Assembly: GCF_003473485.1 (NCBI RefSeq)
Contig: NC_053042.1
Coordinates: 51,485,762-51,549,761 of the forward strand
DNA: 64,000 bases
Direction of reading: 5' to 3'
Source of the DNA: Medicago truncatula
Taxonomy: Eukaryota; Streptophyta; Magnoliopsida; Fabales; Fabaceae
Positions 44,213-55,551 of this stretch are shown here, piece after piece. The translations under genes and the position numbers were made by a program. Numbering within the stretch: the first letter of the stretch is position 1; each line of letters starts with the position of its first letter. Under the pieces are notes generated by a model. The model searched no databases, had not been told where the DNA came from, and saw only the letters and a list, made by a program, of their open reading frames with translations.

Positions 44213-44330
44213 GCCCAAAGCCTCCCCAAGTAAAAGGCGGCTAATATTCTGCCTAATGCCTCTCCTATGAGAAGGGGGGGCCCATGTGTTGCCTAAAGTC
44301 TTTCCCAAGTGGAAAGGTGGCTGAAATAAC
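44213..44330. repeat. Three imperfect 38-40 bp tandem units
   Basis: Each unit starts 'gccYaaa/t' and holds a small C-rich then G-rich hairpin (for example 'cctccccaag...ggcgg'). They start at 44213, 44251 and 44291. The function is unknown. Confidence 0.6.
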
Positions 44331-45275
44331 AAGACTAAAGTTCTGTCAAATAAAAGAGATGCAACGAAGAAATATGCTTCCACGAAACAAGTTAAAATAT
44401 TCTCTCCGAGCACTCAAGTAAAAAACCAGAATCTAGGCAAAAATCTAGCTCGCTACTCGTCGGAACTGTTGGAATTTTGGTTTATAATTTATTTTAAAGT
44501 TATATATATATTAATTATTCTTTGAATAGGTCATACACGTTTTTTTTCCAATTCCTATTTTAATGGGAATAACCGTTTCATGCTTAACAAAATATCCTTT
44601 ACTCTCCATCATTTCACTTACTTTCGGTTTCTATTGTCCACCTACACTAGAATGAATGCGTGTTTATATATTATATATATAAGTGGGTCTGCAGCACAAG
44701 GAATAAGAGAGAGGATGGCTTCTTTCATCTCTTATTTTATTTAGTCACTAATAACAAATAACAAATTATAAGTTCCCATGAGCATCCATAAGTGGTTTCT
44801 GAGACCTCGTTAATCCACGTGCGGTGCTAGCAAGAAGCGACTGTTGTATTCTGGAGAGTATTAGCTATGAGACCTATTGCATCGGATGATTCATCCGGGG
44901 TGGCGAAATACTCTTAAGCCCAATGCTTCATGCATGCCTCAGTCAATAATCGATAAGTTTACTTGTTCTCTATTCTATTATATTTAGAGTTCTATTAATT
45001 TGATGCTAATATTTCTCGTTACTTATTACCTTATAATAATTCTATGTCTACTTTTTCCTACAATGCCACAAAACAGGACAACTAAAATGGACGAAGTCAA
45101 GAACACGGCATATGCACGAAAGCATAAGCAATTAAATAAGAGAAGCAAAAGGTCCATAAGGTAAACAGAGACATCACGAAAAAGCAACACACCCAGGACT
45201 AATGCAAACCACTTTGCCTTGTACCAAGGTTGGTGATTGGGGGGTTGTGGGCCACCAAGTTTATATTAATGCAAA

Positions 45276-45525
45276 CCACTTTGCCTTGTCAACCCTCAAT
45301 AATGGCTTGTCGACCCTTCGGGGCGCACGCTTGGCCTTAGAAGGCGTAAACCGCCTTTTCCAGCTTCTAGAACACTTGTCTGCTGTCTTGGGGCCTAAGT
45401 TACTCAAGGGCCAAGCCACAAAAATATAAGCCCAAATATGTTGTAATAAATACCCCTTTGAGATCATTTTCAAGGCATGACCTAAACAAATATTAAACCC
45501 TAGTTTTAGATATTGTACTCACCTC
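45276..45525. repeat. Dispersed LTR-like repeat, copy 3
   Basis: Similar to 38400-38695 through 'ttttagat.ttgt.ctcacc'. It lies outside the MADS blocks. Confidence 0.55.
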
Positions 45526-46269
45526 CGGTGCAAAGGCATAACATAGGATAAGGGTTGAATATAAAAGACTAAAATTAGGGTTTGATTTGGGGGGGGGGGG
45601 ATTTCGAAATCAAATCAAATTTCAAATTTACCTTAGAATTTCGTTTACATCCGTCTGTATCCTCCAAATCCTTGCTTCAGCTCTCCAACAATCAGAGATT
45701 TACCCTTGATAAAAGTTGTTTTCACTTTGAAGGAAAAATATCATTTTTGTGGGACGAACGACGGTAACGAATTCTGCTTTTCTTCATCAATAGGGAAATG
45801 CTTTTGGTTCGGTGGTACATAGAGGGTGTTATGGAGTTTGTCTCCTACCTATGGGTTTTCCAAATTTTGGAGGGAAAGAAGAGTGTAGTTGCGTGAGAAA
45901 GGGGAAAAGATAACTTCCTCAATGCATTTAATGTTGTTGATGGATATTTTAAAAAGTGGTGCGTTTAGGTTATTGGGCTAACCAACATTTGGGCCTTATT
46001 TCAAAAAGGCTTTTGTTTTTTCCGTGTGAAAAGGATTATATTATTTGATTTCTTGGATGGAAATCAACCAATTCAAAATTTGTTCATCATAATGATTTTT
46101 CATGATTTTTAAATTGAAAAAAATTATGAAAGTGATGTCTTATGCTGCCAATTGCTAACCTAGATGATAAAATGTACTTTGTAAAAATGATGATTTGACA
46201 ATAAGAGGTTTAGAACTTGATACATAAGTTAAGTGGTCTTAAAATGGAGGCATGTTTATTAAGATTAAG

Positions 46270-46271
<2 letters not shown>

Positions 46272-46330
<59 letters not shown>
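46272..46330. repeat. (TA)n microsatellite
   Basis: About 58 bp of uninterrupted TA. Confidence 0.95.
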
Positions 46331-46332
<2 letters not shown>

Positions 46333-46654
46333 TTCTTACTAAAAACCAAACCATTAATTTAGAATTTCTTTTAAGTAATTGATCTAGAATCTTCGATTGA
46401 GAGAGAAACCATAAGATCCGAGAAAGAACGATTTATTAATTGAAAAAAAAAAATAGAAAGAACGAGTGATTATCAGCAATTTCAGGAGATAACAAAGCAA
46501 TGAAAAATTGTTTGATAAACTAAACTATTTCTTACCAAAAGAAAAAGTCATGTCAATTTTTTAATTTACTTCAATCAAAACTGAAAAGTTGTAGGATCTT
46601 TTTTCATTTGGAGGCGAAATTGTAGGATCTTTTTTCATTTAGAAAGCACGTTTG

Positions 46655-46735
46655 GTGGTGTCGGGCTTCGAATCACATATCTTGTATATATTATGTATTG
46701 TTTTTATCAACTGAGTTAAACTCACGTGAAATTAG
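46655..46735 (-). mobile_element. Decayed tRNA-like SINE copy
   Basis: On the minus strand 'taactcagttgat' resembles box A and 'gattcgaagcc' resembles box B, with 'acaatacataatatataca' between, as in the neighbouring plus-strand copy. There is no poly-A tail and no target duplication, so it is older. Confidence 0.5.
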
Positions 46736-46749
46736 AAAGCATGATTTAT

Positions 46750-46836
46750 GTCCTCGTAAATTTAGCTCAGTTGGTTGGAACAATGCATAAAATATGCAAG
46801 GTCCGGGTTCAAATCTGACCACTACAAAAAAAAAAA
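46750..46836 (+). mobile_element. tRNA-derived SINE with poly-A tail and 10-bp target duplication
   Basis: Box A 'tagctcagttgg' and box B 'ggttcaaatc' match RNA polymerase III internal promoters. A run of about 11 A ends the copy. CATGATTTAT occurs immediately before (46740-46749) and after (46837-46846). Together these show a retroposed SINE. It is not a working tRNA gene, because the ends do not form an acceptor stem. Confidence 0.85.
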
Positions 46837-46849
46837 CATGATTTATTCA

Positions 46850-47097
46850 CCTAGAAAAAACACGATTTTATTAATTAATAAAAAAAAAATAGAAACTAGA
46901 AAGAACGATTGATTAGTTAGCAATTCTAGTCTAGTGGAAAAAGCAATCAAAAATTGTTTTGATAAACTAAACTATTTCTTGCCTAATAAAACCTCATGTC
47001 AATTTTTTAATTTACGTACAATTAAAACTATCTTGATAAAAAATGGAATCTAAATTGTAGGATCATATTTTATGGTACGATGAGACCAACGCGGTCC
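46850..47097. other. Intergenic, locally repeated
   Basis: The phrase around 'aattgtttgataaactaaac' near 46505 recurs around 46950 with similar flanks (including 'catgtcaattttttaattta'), so 46430-46590 and 46880-47010 are diverged direct copies. No gene is seen. Confidence 0.5.
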
Positions 47098-47250
47098 TTT
47101 GCCTTTAAATAAATCCTTTTCAAGTCATTTCTTCTTAGTTCTCGCTAAAAAAAAGTAGGAAATTCTTTGCCTTTAAATAAATCCTTTTCAAGTCATTTCT
47201 TCTTAGTTCTCGCTAAAAAAAAGTAGGAAATTCTTTGCCTTTAAATAAAT
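47098..47250. repeat. 68-bp tandem repeat (2.2 copies)
   Basis: The unit 'tttgcctttaaataaatcct...' ending 'agtaggaaattc' starts at 47098, 47166 and 47234. The first two are complete and the third is cut short as the MADS fragment begins. Confidence 0.9.
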
Positions 47251-47465
47251 CAATAGGAAATTCTTCAACCTACGAAAAGTACAATAGACAATATGAGGAG
47301 GCATTAAAGATGTTAGAGTTAGAGAAGAAGAAACTAACAGATGCTGAAATTTTGGCGGCCAAGTTTTTGAAGAAAGGTGATTGGTGGAATGATTCAATTG
47401 ACAATATGAGTAGTGAAGTGCTTGAACAATTTATGGTGTCCATTTTGAGGATTAAGGGTGTGTAA
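47250..47465 (+). pseudogene. C-terminal fragment of a type I MADS (AGL62-like) gene
   Basis: An open frame encodes STYEKYNRQYEEALKMLELE, then KKKLTDAEILAAKFLKKGD, WWNDSIDNMSSEVLEQFMVS and a stop at 47463. This is the helical middle region of AGL62-class proteins (KxWWNDxID-type motif). No MADS domain precedes it and no ATG starts the frame. Upstream sits only the 68-bp tandem repeat. It differs clearly from the three minus-strand copies, so it derives from another subfamily member. Confidence 0.75.
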
Positions 47466-47469
47466 TTGA

Positions 47470-48978
47470 ACATAATTTATATTCTTCTCGACATCTCCAA
47501 CAATGCCAATCTAGAATTGTCAATTACCAGTAAACAGTAGTAGGTATTGGCAGGTTAGGGGCATTCAAGATCAGCCCAACAAAATTTAATGCTTAAAGAG
47601 AAATGTATTGGTTCAACTCCTATCTATAATGAATAAATAAATAATATTTGGTTTCATTTTTGGAGAATAAAAGTGATTGTTGAATTGATTTTATCATGTT
47701 TGATGATTAAAAGGAAAATTGATTTTGCTTGTAGAATTTATTTTTACTTGAAGTTAAAATTTGAAGTTTGTCTTCTAAAAGTGATGTTAGCCTTTGTATT
47801 GCGAAAAACTAATTGTGTTTTTCTACAATTGTCCTCTCGCCTTTGCTGAGGCTTGCTGTTTGTATCTGTCTGGAATTTTTATCAAGCTAATTTTCATTTC
47901 TGTTGTTGTGATGTCAAGGAGTGTGTGCTATTTCTTTGGCTTGGTTTGTTTCATCTTGGCAACAAATTAATTTCAAAAGTATGTCGTTGGTTGCGAAGTT
48001 CAAAAGAAAGAGTTTGATTTTTTTAACCCAAGTCGCGAAGTTCAAATCTTATATGAGACGATCTATTATTGTAATGATCATTAATGTCATTTAAATGAAT
48101 AATAGTTATTTATTTTTCATTTTTTTTTAAAAAAAAATTTGGTTTTTGGTGTCCACTGATATGCAGAGGAATTAGACTTGATAATCCAAAGTCCAATTAG
48201 ATGATAAGTAAAATTTTATCTATTATCATTTCATTCGAAAATAAAACTCAAGTTTTAACGAACGAAACATGCTTTAATTTTTTTTTGAAAGAACCAAACG
48301 TGCTTTAATAAATCTCGTTAACCTAGTACTTGTTTATTGATTATGTATTTGCTCACATCTATAAAATAAAAAATTAAGTTTCCTTTACCTATTTGTTAAA
48401 AAAAAAAAAAAGTTTCCTTTACCTAAAATCCAAGTGTAGAAAATAATTTAAAATAAATCTGCCTGACCCAATAGATTTGAAAATAGGTACCACATGTACA
48501 TTTTATTTATCCTTTATGCACTGGTATTTTATTAAAAGAATGTTGAATTTGATGAGAACCACAATACACTCCTTACTCAAATTACAATATCGACAAAATG
48601 AGTCACTCTCAAATATTTCATCAAACAAATACAAACTTGAAATAAATTAAAGATAACAATTGAAACACAAACAAAGATGCAAAACCAAAATAAAAAATAA
48701 AAAAACATTAAAACTCACACACAATTATTAGAACTCAAACCTAAAAATGATGGAGTGTCCAAAATATAGATTATATATCAAACTTAAAAATTTGATATAT
48801 AAAAAACACAACTCTTCTATCGATAATTCATCTTTCAATAAACACAACTCTTCTTATACAAAAAATTAAATACATATATACACACACATCGAAAAACTCA
48901 AACTATTTTCTACAAAATTTAGCAGTTCTTTTGAAGAGACGTGTTGGATGGAAAGCAAAATAAATTTAAAATTACCAT
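47470..48978. other. Intergenic, nothing recognised
   Basis: AT-rich with poly-A/T runs. No gene, RNA or complete element is seen. Confidence 0.4.
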
Positions 48979-49542
48979 ATTATCCTCTTCAATGCAAATC
49001 ATTTAATAAAATTTTGACTAGTTTAAGCATAAATCTCAAGTATTTAATCTAATTAACTGAATGGAACATATGTATATTAAAGTTTTTTGCGGATAAAAGT
49101 TTAGATTAACGGAGACGCGCCTTATAGAAAATCAGAAAAAGAACCACCAGCCTCAATGAGAATTAACGATAAAGCTTACATGTAGTGAAACCTTTAACAA
49201 TGAATTAAACTTTTTAATTACATGCATCATCATAATGCTAAAATTACCAACGAGAGGTTTGGTCTAACGGAAGAAATTAAATTAGCACAATGTGGCGGCC
49301 GAAAGATGTATCCACATTTGAGTCTAACATGCCTCGAATACAATTATCTTCAATGGAAATAAAATCTCGAAAACCAAAAAGTATATAAATTATTCAATAA
49401 ATTTTAATTGATTTTTGCACAAACACTAATTGTTATCCCCTAACCCACTTTTTTTTACACTTGATCATAATTTTGAAACTCCCAATTGATGATTAAAAAA
49501 TGACGAGGGAATGAAACAAATTCATATTGGACTTAAAAAGAT

Positions 49543-51033
49543 GGGTTAATAGTGTTTTACCCCTGTAATATAGGTCACTTTTAGTTTTACCCCTGTAAAA
49601 AAAAAAAAATTGGATTCCATCCTTGTAAAAGTAAGATTCTTCAAAAATGTCCCCTAAGCCATCAGAGTCACCAGATTCCCTTATATGGCGCTGACGTGGC
49701 ACATGACTGTTTATATTATTAACTTTTTCAATTTTTTGGTCCTTCCATGTGTATAATTCATTGCCATGTAATTATGTATTTTTAAAAAAAAATAAAAAAC
49801 ATAAAAATAAAGATTAAAAAAAAAAAAATCAGATTCTTTTCTTCTTTATCTTTCTCTTCATCTTCTTCTTCTCCTTTTAGATGTTCTTCATCAACCTTCA
49901 TTTTCTTCATCACCTTCAAACCCAAAAAATCCATGAATTCTAAACTTTCTTTTCTTAAAAATCCAAAACATAATTATACATCTTCTTCTCTTTCTCCTCT
50001 TATCTTCCCCATTATTGGTTCCTCTCTCCCATTCAATCTCTTCACTAAATCTTGATATCCCTTCCAATATGTCACTAAATAAGAGAACTTACTTAAGTTG
50101 AAAACTCCTCATAAATTAACTTGAGCATTTTCTCCAGACCAACAATAAACTTCAGACCAAATTGTAAGCTAAGAAAAAGTCTTTGTGAAGCATGAACAAC
50201 AGCAAATTCTGTAAAAATTTAATCCCGTGATTCCGTGAACAACAAAAGTTCAGACCAAATTCTGGAAAAATTTAATCCAGTGAACAACAATAAACTTCAG
50301 ACCAAATTGAAAGCTAAGAAAATTCTGCAAATTCAGCAACATGAACAACAAATTTAATCCCATGAATTTAATTTTGGAAGCCAACAACAACATAAACAAC
50401 AACAAATTCTGAAAATTTTAATTCTGGAAACCAAATATGGAAGAACATTAACATCTATCCTGTTTCCCATTGAACAACAACAACAAATTGCATCAGCAAA
50501 TTATGAAACCAAATATGACCCATTTTTAATTTCAAAATCAAAGAAGGATACACCAAATTTTATCCATTTTTAATCTCAAAATCAAAGAAGAGTAAACCAT
50601 GTGTGGTAATTGTTGTTAATCATTGAGAGGAAGAGAAGAGGAAGAGAAGATGAAGATATGAGATGGGGAAGAGAAGACAGACGAGAGAAAAGAAGAAGAG
50701 GAATGATGGAAAGAAGTTATTTTTTTTTTTTTGAAGGAGGAATATTTTTTTTGTTAATCTTTATTTATTTTTTAAAATAATTTTGTTTTACTGAATTTAA
50801 TTATTATTTTAAAAAAAATGGAGAAAAGCCAAGTGTACAAAAAAAAATGAAATTGTGCCACGTAAGCAAAATTTGTTGACTGAGCGTTGCCACATCAGCG
50901 AATCTGATGAGTCATATGGGTCAGGGCCTATTTCTGAAGAATCTTGATTTTACAAGGATAGAATCCAAAACTTTTTTTTACAGGGGAAAACAAAAAATGA
51001 CCTATATTACAGGGGGTAAAACACTATTAATCC
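49543..51033. mobile_element. 1.49-kb non-autonomous Mutator-like element with 9-bp target duplication
   Basis: Ends 'gggttaatagtgttttaccc' and, inverted, 'ggattaatagtgttttaccc'. The similarity runs on for over 100 bp on each side ('gtaatataggtca', 'ggattc.atccttgtaaaa'). It is flanked by TAAAAAGAT at 49534-49542 and 51034-51042. The middle (about 49840-50700) is rich in CTT and CAACAA/AAATTC repeats and encodes no recognised protein. Confidence 0.88.
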
Positions 51034-51354
51034 TAAAAAGATTAAATAAAATTTTGACGTGATATTGAAATATAGATAAATAAGATGCCTTTTATTCGAA
51101 TAATAAATAATACAACACAAAAACAATTTCAACTTCCAACTAGATAACAACGACAATGGAAGACCCAATAACACTAAGATTCAGGTTTAACCAAGTCACA
51201 TACATTTTTATTTTTTTTTAGGTAAACCAAGTCACATACATGAAACTAAGTTAAGCATGAATTCTCCAACTGAAATTAATTTAAAACAACATGAAACATA
51301 AAAACATAAAAATAAATTAACGCAGACATCTTAAGGCGGAGCTAAGGGCCCGGA

Positions 51355-52068
51355 TCAAAAGAATCCGGAGGGTCCATATCCACCTCCTCCCCCCATATTG
51401 TTGAAGCCAAACAAATGAGGTTGCAACATAGGGTTCTGAAAAAACTGTGTTGGATACATTTGAGCCTGTGGAGGATTTGGTTGATGATGGAGAGGGATGT
51501 TAGAGGATGAACCATTTCCAACAAAAAATGGAAGAGTTTGAGTAGGAGCACCCTGGATCAAGAGCCTATCAGCATGATATGCAGCAAGTTTCTTAACCTC
51601 CCCCAAAGCCTTCTTGAATAATTCAAGTTGGACCCTATTCATCCCATCAACGGGACCAGCCCACCAAAATTGATCCTCGGTCGTCTTGCGCAAGTGACTC
51701 AGCTCTTCAGCACGTTTCTTCTCGATGTCCAGTAGGTGGTTGATCTGAGTCAGCTGAGTATTGAGCTCACGCACATTAGCGCTGCGGTGAGCCTCAATGA
51801 ATTGCATGGTACCGTTGTTTTGTGGTGGCACTCGAGAGAGATAACGATCTATGACCGTATCAACATTGGGGTGACCAAATGAAAATACCTTCTCCCCAGG
51901 TGAGAAAACAACGAGAGCAACATCTGCACCACAGAGGGTGCAAAGCTCGCTGGCTTTCTTGAAAAGCCCACTACGGCGCTTCGAGAAAGTCACTTGCAAG
52001 TTGCTCTCGTTGCTCATTTTTTTCATCTCAATCTTTTGGCGACCTCGGCTTTTCCTTCCACTCGACAT
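51355..52068 (-). CDS. Type I MADS-box transcription factor (AGL62-like), third copy
   Basis: An intact single-exon 237-residue sister of the protein at 41245. The MADS domain is the same save for small changes (FSFGHPNVDTVIDRYLSRVP). The helical region carries LTQINHLLDIEKKRAEE and QFWWAGPVDGMNRVQLELFK, and the C-terminal half differs more (KLAAYHADRLLIQGAPTQTL) with the same Pro/Gln-rich tail and GGGGGYGPSGFF end. The poly-T tract that is mutated in copy 1 is normal here (seven T). It lies in the same orientation as the other copies with the same TATA position. The role is expected to match that of AGL62-like regulators in seed or gametophyte development; this is inference. Confidence 0.92.
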   Translation of the reverse strand: MSSGRKSRGRQKIEMKKMSNESNLQVTFSKRRSGLFKKASELCTLCGADVALVVFSPGEKVFSFGHPNVDTVIDRYLSRVPPQNNGTMQFIEAHRSANVRELNTQLTQINHLLDIEKKRAEELSHLRKTTEDQFWWAGPVDGMNRVQLELFKKALGEVKKLAAYHADRLLIQGAPTQTLPFFVGNGSSSNIPLHHQPNPPQAQMYPTQFFQNPMLQPHLFGFNNMGGGGGYGPSGFF

Positions 52069-52163
52069 GGTTGAAGCACAAAAAGAGAGAAAAGAGAAGG
52101 GTGGGTGAGTGTGTTTGTAAATTTAGACTAAGAAATGGTACATTCAAATTGGGCGTGAAGGAG

Positions 52164-52173
52164 TTATTTTATA
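52164..52173 (-). promoter_or_regulatory. TATA box of MADS copy 3
   Basis: TATAAAATAA on the minus strand, about 96 bp upstream of the start, as in the other copies. Confidence 0.6.
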
Positions 52174-52969
52174 GATAAATTTTGTGAGTATATTTCCGCT
52201 CAAATTTTGTGAATATATTTTCAAGACGCGGTTCTTTTTCAAATGTTGTGACTTTTCATTGCAATAAAATATTTACTGGATTGGGAGATTATCAACAAAT
52301 CTCTTTTTACATGACTTATATGGAAGATAATTCAATGTTAAAAAAAATTGTTCGTTTTCCAATTATAATATCTTAACAAATTTGTACTGATCAAAACAAA
52401 ATTGTTAGATAAATTGTACCTGGATAATTACAAGAATTTTAAATAATTATGTTCATATTATTTTATATATTTTTTAATTAAAAAGAAAGTCTAGTACAAT
52501 ATCAAGAATGATGATGTTCTACATAGTTGAAGTATCCATTGTAGTCTGTCTTTTTTTAATTGACGTAAAAATAAAAAGGCAATATACTACACGATAAATA
52601 TGAATTGTCGGACATTTAAAATTATTATTTACGTTTATAAAATAAAAATGTTTCGTGAGGTGGAAGATATTATATAGTTATTATGAATTTTCTAAAAAAA
52701 TGAATGCAAATCATTTAATTTTTAATATCAAATCAGCGGCTAGCGGCTAACGGTAACATACGAATCACGTTTAATATTTTTTTTTGTTATATTTTTTAAA
52801 ATGGAAAAATTGTTATTGATATCGCATTTGTTATATTTTTTAAAATGGAAAAATTGTTATTGATATCGCATGAGATTTGAACAGCAAAAGGACAGAAAAT
52901 AACTAACAAACATACCACTATTAGGTTATTGAAGATAATGCGCGTGACAAAAAATAAGTTCATCTCATA

Positions 52970-53400
52970 GCCGGGTGTAAAATGACAATTAGTGTTAGTT
53001 TAATTAATAATATTTTCCATCTTCCCGCAATTCTTTTAAGAAAAATTCTTTTAAAAACTATTATTTTAATTAACTATAATATATATTATAATAATTTAAA
53101 AGGGAAAGGTATAATTTTGAAATAAATTAATTTATTAAAGTGATAATTATCTCTAAAAAAATTATTTTGATAAAATAAATCATCTTTAATTCATTACATT
53201 GAGTGTATGGTAATTGGTTTGTATACTCTGCAAATAATTAAATACGGCTCGTTATTGCTTTTCTGTCACTTATTACCAAATGCCAGCTAACCCCAAACTT
53301 TGATTTATTAGATTCCTGAATATAATTTCCAATCAAATAATTCTTTTACATAAATAAATAATTATGCTTAATTCTCTATTGAACCTAGCTGGTTGATTCG
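52970..53400. repeat. Non-coding duplicate pair, left copy
   Basis: Similar in order to 54240-54690: 'ttattgctt.t..tcactta' followed by 'aaatgccagc.aaccccaaac' and 'tttgatttatta', ending 'ttgaacctagct'. No coding capacity. Confidence 0.65.
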
Positions 53401-54239
53401 TTTGTCAAATGAAAAATTCTGGTTCTACCATTCATAAGATAAACTAATCTACATTTCTGTTAAAAACAAAGATGAACTAATCTACATGTACTAGTAAATT
53501 AATGATATGTGCTTTCATGATTCTCATTTTGTTTTGATTTAATAAAACGGAAAATGAGGTAACCTGTTCTCATAAGATCACATTCTAATTATCTAAGTAA
53601 ACAATATTGTGGGAAAAATCTAAAATAAATAGAAAATAAGCTTGATTTTGGAGGAGTTAACTAAATTAATAGACCTCCGATAATACACACGTCTAATTTT
53701 ACATTTACTTTCTAAATTTTATGTTATCCTCCCTTATATCATAAAATTTTGAATTTTAACTATCAAGAATTTAGGAAAAGTTTGCTTCAATCCTTAGAAT
53801 ATATATGGATAGATTGATATAGACACACCACGGACAACTTAGTAGGTCATTGTGATTTTATATTTGTATGTGGTTGGAGTATTAACGATAGTTATTGTCA
53901 TATTATTCTTTACTTATCGTAAACATCAAGATGCAATGTACAGAGAGATACGATAAATATTAGTAATTACCAAACCTTTGAAATAATTATTTGATCAATT
54001 TATAAAATATATTATTTTTATTCTTATTATTATTATAATTAAAACAACGTTCAATTATGAAGCTCGGATACATAGCACGGTGCACATATGATATATCGAT
54101 AGGAGGAGTGTTAGTAACTCATGTTTTGTCTCTCTTACTTCAACTATTCAATTAGTTTAAATATCTACATAATGTGTTAGATCAATAGTATTAAAGAGTT
54201 TGATCTTGTAATTTCAAGGACGAAGTTCAAGCTTTCTCA
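53400..54239. other. Intergenic, nothing recognised
   Basis: AT-rich. No gene or complete element is seen. Confidence 0.4.
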
Positions 54240-54690
54240 ATGACAGTTGTAAAATAACTATTAGTATGACTTTATTTAATAACAATTTTCCTCTTCCTAA
54301 ATTCTTTAATAAATAGTTTGAATCTGGTTGTCACTTTTATAAAATAGTATTATTTTTATGCAATAAATTAAAATTATGACATGCTAAAAATATATTACCT
54401 TAGTTAACTAAATAAGATAAAATATAATTTAAATGGTAAAAGTATAAATTTTTAAATAAATTAATTTTTTAAAGTAATAGTTATCCTTAATTTAATTTAT
54501 TATGGTAATTGGTTTATTTATTTTTGAAAAGAATTAAATACAGCCCATTATTGCTTATTTATCACTTAAGGTCAAATGCCAGCAAACCCCAGACTTTGAT
54601 TTATTAAGATTCAAGATTCATGTATGCAATTTTCTATACAAATGATTTTTTGTATAAAAAATTATTCTTAATTTGTTTTTGAACCTAGCT
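54240..54690. repeat. Non-coding duplicate pair, right copy
   Basis: Diverged direct copy of 52970-53400. It shares 'ggtcaaatgccagcaaaccc'-type phrases and the terminal 'tttgaacctagct'. Confidence 0.65.
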
Positions 54691-54893
54691 TGTAAAAATA
54701 ATGCACTAATTTAACATGTACTGGTCCAATTAATGACACTCCATAATCCATCTTTATTTTTTTGGTAAAAATTGAGAGTACGCAAAGCCAAATTAGATTG
54801 GGCTACAACAGAATCATTATAATGACTAGAATTAAAACGAGTATTATTGTGTACATCATTCCACTTTTCTATTATTCTTAACATATAAATTTA

Positions 54894-55394
54894 GGGTTAA
54901 ATATGTTTTTGGTCCCTATAAATATATCAACTTTTCGTTTTAGTCCCTCTAAAATTTTCCTTCAATTTCTAATCCCTATAAAATTTTCAGTCACTACTTT
55001 TAGTCCCTATTTTTAAGTTATTTTTTGTATTTTTTAATGAAATTGTGCAGAAATGTGTAGAATATTGTAAAAAAAAAATCGCATAAAAAGTTAAAATTTT
55101 TTAACAAAACACAAATTTAATATGAATTTTTAACCGTAAAAAATATAAAAATTCATATTAAATTCATGTTTTGTTAAAAATTCTAATTTTTTTAGGGAGA
55201 GATTCTTATAATATTAAGAATTTTTTCTGAAAATTTTTATTTAAAAATATGAATTTTACATATGAGTTTACTTTAAAAGAGGGACCAAAAATAGTGATTG
55301 AAAGTTTTATAGGGACTAAAAGTTGCAGGAAAATTTTAAAGGGACTAAAGCGAAAAGTTGGTATATTTATAGGGACGAAAAACATATTTAACCC
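54894..55394. mobile_element. Mutator-like palindromic MITE with 9-10 bp target duplication
   Basis: A 501-bp element with inverted ends 'gggttaaatatgtttttggt' and '...acatatttaaccc', flanked by TATAAATTTA at 54884-54893 and 55395-55404. The internal 'agtccctctaaaatttt' repeats resemble those in the 30297 and 39950 elements. Confidence 0.85.
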
Positions 55395-55551
55395 TATAAA
55401 TTTATTTTATCATATTTGATCATAACTGTTTTTTAATATACCACAATTAAATAAATATTTAATTAATTTTGCTTCTCCTCTTAAAAAAACTAATATAATT
55501 TCTATTGTAGTTGAATTATTCTTATTATTATTATTATAGTTTTATGTAATA

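Larger units (their letters stand above)
43561..46270. other. Repeat-rich intergenic region
   Basis: No gene supported. It contains three imperfect tandem units of 38-40 bp at 44213-44330. A possible solo LTR starts with TGTTGG at about 44468 and ends near 'tcctaca' (45062), with a typical copia-like 3' phrase but no clear target duplication. The third copy of the LTR-like repeat lies at 45276-45525. The 19-base phrase 'gcaaaccactttgccttgt' occurs at 45203 and 45271, and there is a run of twelve G at 45589-45600. Confidence 0.45.
48979..52945. repeat. Duplicated MADS block 3
   Basis: Matches block 1 from 'tcctcttcaatgcaaatcat' to about 'aagataatgcgc', interrupted downstream of the gene by a 1.49-kb transposon (49543-51033). 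A 44-bp unit is directly duplicated at 52784-52872 ('ttgttatattttttaaaatg...'). Confidence 0.85.

Noticed and set aside
46750-46830. Functional tRNA gene
   Set aside because: Boxes A and B are present, but the 5' and 3' ends do not pair as an acceptor stem, and a poly-A tail plus a 10-bp duplication shows a SINE.
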